Of a stretch of DNA of 64,000 bases, positions 27,084 through 33,939 are shown one piece after another. Within the stretch, counting starts at the first letter, position 1. Each line of letters begins with the position of its first letter. The notes beneath the pieces are model-generated. The model ran no database searches. It was not told the DNA's origin and was given only the letters and a program-made list of their open reading frames with translations. A program made the position numbers and the translations under genes. Location: contig NZ_OY782855.1 in the NCBI RefSeq assembly GCF_963678425.1, positions 2,418,001 to 2,482,000 of the forward strand. The letters are read 5' to 3'. Source of the stretch: an uncultured Bacteroides sp. (GTDB lineage Bacteria; Bacteroidota; Bacteroidia; Bacteroidales; Bacteroidaceae).

Positions 27084-27743
27084 ATGACAATAAAAGAATT
27101 CTTTTCCTTCAAAGAGAACAAATACCTTTGGTGGAATGTGATAGCAATGATTGTTCTGGCCGGTCTGCTCATATTCCTTATCATGGAAGGTATAGATGTC
27201 TATACCCAACATGGGAAATCGGTATTAGTCCCCAACTTAAAAGGGATGAATGAAGAGGAAGCACAGATGATGCTAAGAAATCGCGGACTTGATTGTGTTG
27301 TAGTAGACTCCAGCTATGACAAAGATAAAGTGTCTGGTTGCATCCTTGAGCAAAATCCTTCAGATGGTCAAAATGTAAAAAAAGGACGCATCATATATCT
27401 CACAGTCAATTCTTTAACGATGCCTATGCAAACAATTCCAGATGTAGCAGACAACAGTTCTGTTCGTCAGGCCACTGCTAAATTAATTTCTGCAGGATTT
27501 ATACTGACTGATAACGAATCTGTATCAGGTGAACGCGACTGGGTATACGGAGTTAAATATCAAGGCAGACAATTAATGCTCGGAGAAAAGGTCCCTACAG
27601 GAGCTACTCTGACATTAATGGTAGGAAATGGTATGAAAGAAGTTATAGAAGAAGATTCTTTGGATATTGAAGATAATAGTAATTCTGAAACGACTACAGA
27701 GCCTAAGAATGCTGAACCCGATGCAGGAGATTCCTGGTTCTAA
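27084..27743 (+). CDS. PASTA-domain membrane protein
   Basis: 219 residues. One membrane helix (about 18-38) is followed by PASTA repeats: VLVPNLKGMNEEEAQMML (about 47-64), a second starting MQTIPDVADNSSVRQATAKL, and a partial third ending in an acidic tail. PASTA domains bind muropeptides or beta-lactams in Gram-positive PknB and PBPs; here there is no kinase or transpeptidase domain. It precedes rluD (11 bp) and ddl, so a cell-wall link is plausible but inferred. Confidence 0.85.
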   Translation: MTIKEFFSFKENKYLWWNVIAMIVLAGLLIFLIMEGIDVYTQHGKSVLVPNLKGMNEEEAQMMLRNRGLDCVVVDSSYDKDKVSGCILEQNPSDGQNVKKGRIIYLTVNSLTMPMQTIPDVADNSSVRQATAKLISAGFILTDNESVSGERDWVYGVKYQGRQLMLGEKVPTGATLTLMVGNGMKEVIEEDSLDIEDNSNSETTTEPKNAEPDAGDSWF

Positions 27744-27754
27744 TAAATAGATTA

Positions 27755-28828
27755 ATGGAAGATTTCCTAGACGAAATAGAAGATATAGAAGATGTAGAGG
27801 AAACAGAATCGGAAATTGCTTCCGGTGAACTCTACGAGCATTTCCGTGTTATTGTAGATAAAGGTCAGGCACTTATCCGGGTTGACAAATATCTGTTTGA
27901 AAGGATAGTCAACGCTTCGCGTAACCGTATCCAACAAGCAGCCGAAGCGGGATGCGTAATGGCCAACGGCAAACCGGTAAAGAGCAATTACCGTGTGAAA
28001 CCTTTCGATATAATAACTGTGATGATGGATCGTCCCCGATACGAGAATGAAATCGTTCCGGAGGATATTCCGCTTAACATAGTATACGAAGATCATGACC
28101 TGATTGTGGTTAATAAACCTGCAGGAATGGTTGTTCATCCGGGACATGGAAATTACACCGGCACATTGGTGAATGCCATAGCCTGGCACCTCAAGGATAA
28201 TCCGGAATATGATGCCAACGACCCACAAGTGGGATTAGTTCATCGGATAGACAAAGATACCTCAGGTCTTTTGTTAGTAGCCAAGACCCCTGATGCAAAG
28301 ACCAATCTGGGTTTGCAGTTTTTCAACAAAACGACTAAGCGTAAATACAATGCATTGGTATGGGGAACCGTTGAGGAGAACGAAGGACGGATTGAAGGAA
28401 ATATTGCCCGCAATCCCAAAGACCGTATGCAGATGGCCTTCTTCACAGACCCCAATATCGGTAAACATGCCGTTACTCATTATCGTGTGCTCGAGCGTAT
28501 AGGATACGTTACCCTTGTGGAATGTGTTCTTGAAACAGGCCGAACACACCAGATCCGTGTTCATATGAAACACATCGGACATGTTCTTTTCAATGACACC
28601 CGATATGGAGGACACGAAATTTTAAAAGGAACTCACTTTAGCAAATATAAACAATTTGTAAACAACTGCTTCGATATTTGTCCACGGCAGGCTTTACATG
28701 CCATGACTTTAGGCTTTGTTCACCCACGTACCGGTGAAGAAATGCTTTTCCAGTCGGGATTACCCGAAGACATGACTCTACTGCTAGATAAATGGAGAAG
28801 TTATATTTCAAACAGAGAATTAGAATGA
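27755..28828 (+). CDS. rluD: RluD-type 23S rRNA pseudouridine synthase
   Basis: 357 residues. An acidic N-terminal extension (1-28) precedes an S4 domain (about 42-100) and the RluA-family catalytic domain with HRIDKDTSG (catalytic D166) and the later TGRTHQIRVH motif. It would modify helix 69 of 23S rRNA if it acts like E. coli RluD; exact target is inferred. Its TGA overlaps the ddl ATG (ATGA). Confidence 0.92.
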   Translation: MEDFLDEIEDIEDVEETESEIASGELYEHFRVIVDKGQALIRVDKYLFERIVNASRNRIQQAAEAGCVMANGKPVKSNYRVKPFDIITVMMDRPRYENEIVPEDIPLNIVYEDHDLIVVNKPAGMVVHPGHGNYTGTLVNAIAWHLKDNPEYDANDPQVGLVHRIDKDTSGLLLVAKTPDAKTNLGLQFFNKTTKRKYNALVWGTVEENEGRIEGNIARNPKDRMQMAFFTDPNIGKHAVTHYRVLERIGYVTLVECVLETGRTHQIRVHMKHIGHVLFNDTRYGGHEILKGTHFSKYKQFVNNCFDICPRQALHAMTLGFVHPRTGEEMLFQSGLPEDMTLLLDKWRSYISNRELE

Positions 28829-29799
28829 AACGTACTATTGCCATAGTAGCCGGAGGAGATTCTTCAGAACTCCCCGTTTCCCTTCGCAGTGCCCAGGGAA
28901 TTTATTCCTTTATTGATAAGGAAAAGTATAATCTGTATATTGTTGAAATGCAAGGGCTCCGCTGGGAAGCTCAACTTCCGGACGGAAATAAAACTGCAAT
29001 AGACCGCAATGACTTTAGTTTTTTAATGAACGGTGAGAAGATTAAATTTGATTTTGCTTATATCACCATTCACGGAACTCCAGGCGAAGATGGAAAATTA
29101 CAAGGATATTTTGATTTGCTTCAGGTTCCTTATTCTTGCTGTAATGTACTTGCTGCATCACTTACTTTCAACAAATTCTCCTGCAATCAGTATCTAAAAG
29201 GCTTTGGTGTGAGAATCTCAGAATCTGTAATGCTCAGACAAGGACAAGCTATCACTGACGAAGCCGTAGTTGAGAAAATTGGCCTGCCATGTTTTATCAA
29301 ACCTAACCTGGGAGGTTCAAGCTTTGGTGTAACAAAAGTAAAAGCTAAAGAGCAGATTCAGCCGGCAATAAAGAAAGCTTTCGATGAAGCACAAGAAGTT
29401 ATTATCGAAGCATTTATGGAAGGAACAGAAATTACCTGCGGATGTTACAAAACAAAAAGTAAGGAAGTAGTGTTTCCTATTACAGAGGTAGTTACCAGCA
29501 ATGAATTCTTTGATTATGATGCCAAGTACAACGGTCAGGTTGAAGAGATAACCCCTGCCCGCTTATCAGAAGAACTAACCAAAAGAGTGCAGGTTCTTAC
29601 TTCTGCTATCTATGACATTCTGGGATGTTCAGGCATTATACGCATTGATTACATTATCACAAAAGGTGAGAAGATTAATCTGCTGGAAATCAATACTACT
29701 CCGGGAATGACAGCCACCAGCTTTATACCTCAGCAGGTAAAAGCAGCAGGTTTAGATATCAAAGATGTAATGACAGATATTATTGAGAATAAGTTTTAA
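28825..29799 (+). CDS. ddl: D-alanine--D-alanine ligase
   Basis: 324 residues from the ATG at 28825, which overlaps the rluD stop by 4 bp; the longer frame from 28792 lies inside rluD and is rejected. ATP-grasp motifs: FIKPNLGGSSFGVTKV, IIEAFMEGTEITCG, IIRIDYIITKGEKINLLEIN and the final TTPGMTATSFIPQQ. It makes D-Ala-D-Ala for peptidoglycan. The N-terminal domain IAVVAGG-type loop (IAIVAGGDSSE) is intact. Confidence 0.95.
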   Translation: MKRTIAIVAGGDSSELPVSLRSAQGIYSFIDKEKYNLYIVEMQGLRWEAQLPDGNKTAIDRNDFSFLMNGEKIKFDFAYITIHGTPGEDGKLQGYFDLLQVPYSCCNVLAASLTFNKFSCNQYLKGFGVRISESVMLRQGQAITDEAVVEKIGLPCFIKPNLGGSSFGVTKVKAKEQIQPAIKKAFDEAQEVIIEAFMEGTEITCGCYKTKSKEVVFPITEVVTSNEFFDYDAKYNGQVEEITPARLSEELTKRVQVLTSAIYDILGCSGIIRIDYIITKGEKINLLEINTTPGMTATSFIPQQVKAAGLDIKDVMTDIIENKF

Positions 29800-29803
29800 T
29801 ATT

Positions 29804-30952
29804 ATGGGAATTTCAATTGAATTTGACGATATTCGTCCATACAATAACGAAGAACTTCCTCAGATATTTGAGGAACTGATTTCTGATCCCGCCTTTCAGA
29901 ATGCAATAGCTTATGCTATACCCGGCGTTCCATTCGAAGCTGTAGCACAGAAAATGCGTAGTTGCAAAACATCTTTGGAATTCCAGAAAGCATTTTCCGC
30001 TGAATTCTTATGGGGGATTGCCAGGAAATACACAAATGGACTAACTTTTGATAATTCGGCATTAACCAATCAAGAGTTATCCTATACGTATATTTCCAAC
30101 CATCGGGATATCATTCTCGACTCCGGATTTCTTTCCATATTACTATTAAATGTTGGCAAAGAGACCGTAGAAATAGCCATAGGAGACAACCTCCTGATTT
30201 ATCCATGGATCAAGAAGCTGGTCAGAGTAAACAAATCATTCATTGTGCAACGCGGACTAAGCATGAGGCAGATGCTTGAATCATCTGCCCGCATGTCACG
30301 TTACATGCATTACGCCATTGCCGAGAAAGGACAATCCATCTGGATTGCTCAACGTGAAGGGCGTGCCAAGGATTCAAACGACCGTACTCAGGATAGCGTT
30401 TTAAAGATGCTGGCTATGGGCGGTGAAGGAGGTATTATCGACAAATTACTGTCATTGAATATCGCTCCGCTTTCCATTTCTTATGAATACGATCCCTGTG
30501 ATTATCTAAAGGCAAAAGAGTTTCAATTAAAAAGGGACATTGAAGGGTACAAGAAAACCACTCAGGATGATCTTAAAAACATGGAAACCGGACTTTTCGG
30601 ATTTAAAGGACAAGTTCATTTACAGGCAGCAGCATGTCTCAACGATAAACTGACCGGACTAGACCGCTCGTTAGCTAAATGTGAACTTTTCGCCCAGATA
30701 TCTGCAATTATTGATAAAGAAATACATCGTAACTATAAGCTTTATCCGGGAAATTACATTGCACATGATTTGCTGGCAGGCGACAAACAATTTGCCGATA
30801 AATATACAACTGAAGATCAGCAACGTTTTGAGGAATATATTGCCGGACAGATTGAAAAGATTGACTTATCTGAAAAAGATATTCCTTATCTAAGGGAGAA
30901 ATTGCTTACCATGTATGCAAATCCCCTAAAAAATTACTTAGCAGCGCTTTAA
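29804..30952 (+). CDS. Glycerol-3-phosphate/1-acylglycerophosphate acyltransferase-like protein
   Basis: 382 residues from the ATG at 29804, 4 bp after the ddl stop. YISNHRDIILDSGFLSILLL (about 94-113) resembles the PlsB/PlsC acyltransferase block I, but the spacing is H-x5-D (or HRD) rather than H-x4-D. FIVQRGLS (about 146) and IWIAQREGRAKDSNDRTQ (about 185) fit blocks II and III (FxxR, EG). It should act at the inner membrane in phospholipid or glycolipid acylation. The specific acceptor is unknown. It ends with a 1-bp overlap with the lipoprotein gene. Confidence 0.75.
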   Translation: MGISIEFDDIRPYNNEELPQIFEELISDPAFQNAIAYAIPGVPFEAVAQKMRSCKTSLEFQKAFSAEFLWGIARKYTNGLTFDNSALTNQELSYTYISNHRDIILDSGFLSILLLNVGKETVEIAIGDNLLIYPWIKKLVRVNKSFIVQRGLSMRQMLESSARMSRYMHYAIAEKGQSIWIAQREGRAKDSNDRTQDSVLKMLAMGGEGGIIDKLLSLNIAPLSISYEYDPCDYLKAKEFQLKRDIEGYKKTTQDDLKNMETGLFGFKGQVHLQAAACLNDKLTGLDRSLAKCELFAQISAIIDKEIHRNYKLYPGNYIAHDLLAGDKQFADKYTTEDQQRFEEYIAGQIEKIDLSEKDIPYLREKLLTMYANPLKNYLAAL

Positions 30953-31626
30953 TGAAGCTCAAGAATATATATTTATTCCTGATCTTCCTCTCCTTATTGT
31001 CATGTAAAGGAGAGGAAGATTCATATGTATATCCTTCTGTAAAATTAGAGTTTATGTCGGCACAAACCGATAACTCCGGCAATATAGCTTATTTAAAGAC
31101 CGACAAAGACAGTATCTATCAGATTGAAAAAGACCGTACAAACAGCAAACTGGATTCAAATGCCGTACAACGGATTGTCTGCTATTACGCTTTATTAAAT
31201 AAAGCCACGTCCACACAATACGCAACTGCTGAGATTTATTCACTAATCAAAACCGTATCTCCCACGCCAGCCAGGTTAGCGCCTGAAGCCGAGATGAAAA
31301 CTGATCCCGTGGGTATTCAAAGCATCTGGCTTAGCGGTGATTATATCAATCTGACATTGCAGATAAAATTACAAAGCGAAAAGCACGCCTTTCATTTTAT
31401 CGAAGAAAGCACATACAAATTGGGTAACAAACCAATAATTAATCTCACACTCTATCATGACAAGAACGGAGATGTTGAAGCTTACACTAAAATAGCATAC
31501 CTTTCAGTTCCACTTGCCAAATACATCAAGCAATATCCGAATGGATTCACTATCTCATTTTCCATCCAGACTTTCACGGAAGGATTGAAAACATTCACTT
31601 TTACTTATCCTCCTGCGACGGTTTAA
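30952..31626 (+). CDS. NigD-like lipoprotein
   Basis: 224 residues. The lipobox LSLLSCKGEEDS puts the acylated Cys at about 18, with acidic residues after it, a pattern linked to surface export in Bacteroides. The body (YPSVKLEFMSAQTDNSGNI; GIQSIWLSGDYINLTLQI; NLTLYHDKNGDVEAY) resembles NigD-like proteins, a Bacteroidales family of unclear function. The ATG overlaps the preceding stop (TAATG), so it is coupled to the acyltransferase gene. Confidence 0.75.
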   Translation: MKLKNIYLFLIFLSLLSCKGEEDSYVYPSVKLEFMSAQTDNSGNIAYLKTDKDSIYQIEKDRTNSKLDSNAVQRIVCYYALLNKATSTQYATAEIYSLIKTVSPTPARLAPEAEMKTDPVGIQSIWLSGDYINLTLQIKLQSEKHAFHFIEESTYKLGNKPIINLTLYHDKNGDVEAYTKIAYLSVPLAKYIKQYPNGFTISFSIQTFTEGLKTFTFTYPPATV

Positions 31627-31734
31627 TCTGTTAGAGACCTCTACACAGCCAACTCTTTTTACAAAATATCAATCCAGCGTATAGCAAAACTCCGGCTTAC
31701 TTTTTTAAATATTACTAAACTAATTTATATTCCC

Positions 31735-31808
31735 TTGTACAAAAGAATACATTCTTCTGTACAAAACAAATCATTCTTTTGTACAGAAGAATGATTTGTT
31801 TTGTACAA
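31735..31808. repeat. Four TGTACA palindromes at exact 22-bp spacing
   Basis: TGTACA occurs at 31736, 31758, 31780 and 31802. The 16-bp stretches between them are related and alternate in orientation (AAAGAAT, AAACAAATCATTC, GAATGATTTGTTT). As a result 31759-31778 and 31787-31806 form a perfect 20-bp inverted repeat around an 8-base loop that itself contains the third TGTACA; the left half forms a second, 14-bp hairpin with one mismatch. It could be an operator array (22 bp is about two helical turns) or a fold-back RNA downstream of the lipoprotein operon. Confidence 0.8.
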
Positions 31809-31993
31809 GATCACAGAAACTTTATTCCAAAGAAATACTCTGGTGATTATCAATTACATACAATCTATTGGGGTGAGGGTAAAGATCAATTATTTTTTAC
31901 TCCACCCTCTCCACCCCCTTTAGGGTTCACTTATTAAATTATAATAAGTCTGCAATTTGTAACTCCCTAGTAATGTGAGTTATATAGAATAGC

Positions 31994-32133
31994 AGGTGGC
32001 AGAGATGGCAGTAAAAAACAATATATTTCGATTCCAGAAATCATTTTTTGAAAATTCCGCAATTTTGCGGAATTCTTAAAATTAATTTTTCAGAAAGGAA
32101 AAAAGTATTATTTTACTGCCATCTCTGCCACCT
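31994..32133. repeat. 140-bp MITE-like element with perfect 23-bp terminal inverted repeats
   Basis: The left end 31994-32016 begins AGGTGGCAGAGATGGCAG and is exactly complementary to 32111-32133. A central 10-bp palindrome (AATTCCGCAA-TT-TTGCGGAATT, 32053-32074) lies inside. There is no ORF. Clear target-site duplications are not seen. The form fits a miniature inverted-repeat element or an extrachromosomal-type cruciform. Confidence 0.65.
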
Positions 32134-32386
32134 AGATATTTTTATAGCACTGATAATGAATAAAATACGACTTTAAAGAATATCTACATTTAAGTTTGAC
32201 GATAGAAAAACCTTAAATTTCCATCAGATAAGTATATAAAAACAGCCTCATCACCATATCAACATCACTACTTTAATCCTTGATGTATTACGCAAATATA
32301 ATTATTGCTTTATAATTATTATAAAGTAATAATTGGATTAGAATAAAAGGAATTGTTTATGCTATATTTTTATTTCTATAAACTAA

Positions 32387-32394
32387 TATCTTTG
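32387..32394 (+). promoter_or_regulatory. Possible promoter -7 box for the TlpA-like gene
   Basis: TATCTTTG matches TAnnTTTG exactly, 157 bp upstream of the ATG. No good -33 TTTG is present at 19-21 bp, so the call is tentative. Confidence 0.4.
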
Positions 32395-32551
32395 TTTGGT
32401 ATGCAATAACATTTTTTTTGTTAAAAATAGCGCTAATTAAATTGTGAATTGTTTTCATAATTGTATATTTGATTGTTAAGCAACTTATCTGGGAATATTA
32501 GCTCTATTCCAGATAGATACAGTATGAAGTTATATTTAAAACATCTATAAT

Positions 32552-33673
32552 ATGAAAAAGTATTTTATATTCTCTCTTTCTTTGTTCTTATCGATAGCGG
32601 GTTTAACTGCTCAAAACAAACAGCCATCGAATTTCAGAATAGATGGCACCATCAAGGCAGATTCCGGAAAAGTCTCTCTCTGTTTTTACTCTGATTACCT
32701 CCCCAATAAAACAAAAGAATTGGTAGCTCAGATAAAGGATAAGAAATTCTCCATTTCGGGATACATTCCAGAGGCGCAAGGAGTATCTTTGCATTTCGAC
32801 AATGGTTACACGTCCGATTTCATCTTAGAAAAAGGAGTGCAAACTGTTTCTGTCAATATCGATTCTTTCCGAACAGTGCCAAAGGTGAATAATAAGACCA
32901 TGCTGGAGGAATATCCAAAGAATGTTGCTTTTTATCAAAAGATAATAGCAAAGAATAAATTGTTTGATCAAAAATACGATAGCCTACTTAAGCAATACAA
33001 TTATCAAATACCTAAAGAGATAAGCTATATAATGAATAAAGAAATAAAAGCAATGTATAGGGAAAGCGACAGCACATTATTGGCATACGCCAAAATGAAT
33101 CCCGACTCGAAGATTGCATTCTGGAACCTTATTCGTTTAATGGGTTGGGGCTACGAGCCCATCTTCGATTCCATCTACAGCTCATTTTCGAATACACTCC
33201 GGGAGAGTTATGCCGGTAAGGTTTTAGGCGAAAGACTAAAAATTGGCAAGCTACTTTCAGTTGGCCAACCATTTCCAATCATTAATTGCCAAAATAAGAA
33301 CAACGAGAAGTTATCTTCGTCATTATTCCTCCACAATAAATACACACTAGTTGATTTCTGGTACAGCGGGTGTAACCCTTGCCGACGACAGTTTCCCAAT
33401 ATGCTGGATATGTACAAACAATATGGCAATAACGGATTCGAAATAGTAGGCATATCAGTCGATAAAATAGCGAACAAGCCGGATTGGGAAAGAGTGATTG
33501 CCGAAAACAAACTTACCTGGAAACAATATTGGGACAAGAACGGAACAGAAGCACATCGTTTATCGATCTTCGTTTCACCAACCAATTTTCTGATAGACAA
33601 CACGGGGAAGATTGTTTCCAAAAACATTTCGATGGAAGAATTGGAAGAGTTCTTGAAGGAAAAGCTGAAATAA
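32552..33673 (+). CDS. DUF4369/TlpA-like exported thioredoxin-fold protein
   Basis: 373 residues with a signal peptide (1-20). The N-terminal half (about 25-110) resembles DUF4369 (FRIDGTIKADSGKVSLCFYS). The C-terminal half is an AhpC/TSA-TlpA thioredoxin domain with the redox pair C274-x-x-C277 (CNPC) in LVDFWYSGCNPCRRQFPNM, and the cis-proline region FVSPTNFLID. It probably acts as a periplasmic disulfide reductase; the partner is unknown. Long domain-linker helices lie at about 120-230. It is monocistronic with a strong terminator. Confidence 0.88.
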   Translation: MKKYFIFSLSLFLSIAGLTAQNKQPSNFRIDGTIKADSGKVSLCFYSDYLPNKTKELVAQIKDKKFSISGYIPEAQGVSLHFDNGYTSDFILEKGVQTVSVNIDSFRTVPKVNNKTMLEEYPKNVAFYQKIIAKNKLFDQKYDSLLKQYNYQIPKEISYIMNKEIKAMYRESDSTLLAYAKMNPDSKIAFWNLIRLMGWGYEPIFDSIYSSFSNTLRESYAGKVLGERLKIGKLLSVGQPFPIINCQNKNNEKLSSSLFLHNKYTLVDFWYSGCNPCRRQFPNMLDMYKQYGNNGFEIVGISVDKIANKPDWERVIAENKLTWKQYWDKNGTEAHRLSIFVSPTNFLIDNTGKIVSKNISMEELEEFLKEKLK

Positions 33674-33712
33674 TTGTAAGCCTCCGGTAAAGTAAACATT
33701 ATATAATACAAA

Positions 33713-33751
33713 TTCCGCCAACTTTAGCAAAGTAGTCTAAAGTTGGCGGAA
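33713..33751 (+). terminator. Terminator of the TlpA-like gene
   Basis: TTCCGCCAACTTTAG (33713-33727) is exactly complementary to 33737-33751, with a 9-base loop. The 15-bp stem lies 40 bp after the stop. The T-run is short, and the stem is symmetric enough to work from either side, which would also insulate the CRISPR array. Confidence 0.8.
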
Positions 33752-33939
33752 CTTGTTCAAAGCCTGTTCAAGTCTTTACGAGTTTGTCGTATTTAGATTC
33801 TTCTCCTAGTATTTTGGAAGTAATTCACAGATATTCTTTTTTGATTCTTTATATACCGGTAGTTTTCTCAGGATATCTGTCATCCGTTCACTAGAATCTA
33901 TATTTACAGATTCGTTAACATCACGTTCGTACGCTGTTA

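Larger units (their letters stand above)
31627..32551. other. 925-bp intergenic region with two structured repeats
   Basis: No ORF has coding character. It contains the TGTACA array (31735-31808), a pyrimidine-rich stretch with repeated CCACCC near 31900-31921, the 140-bp inverted-repeat element (31994-32133) and a possible promoter (32387-32394) for the next gene. Confidence 0.65.

Noticed and set aside
28792..28824. Upstream extension of ddl
   Set aside because: It lies in the end of rluD; the ATGA overlap at 28825 fits the ddl N-terminus (MKRTIAIVAGG).
33787..33817. Single leader promoter left of the array
   Set aside because: TTTG and TATTTTG are 23 bp apart and the -7 box is one base short, so the match is much poorer than in the repeat.
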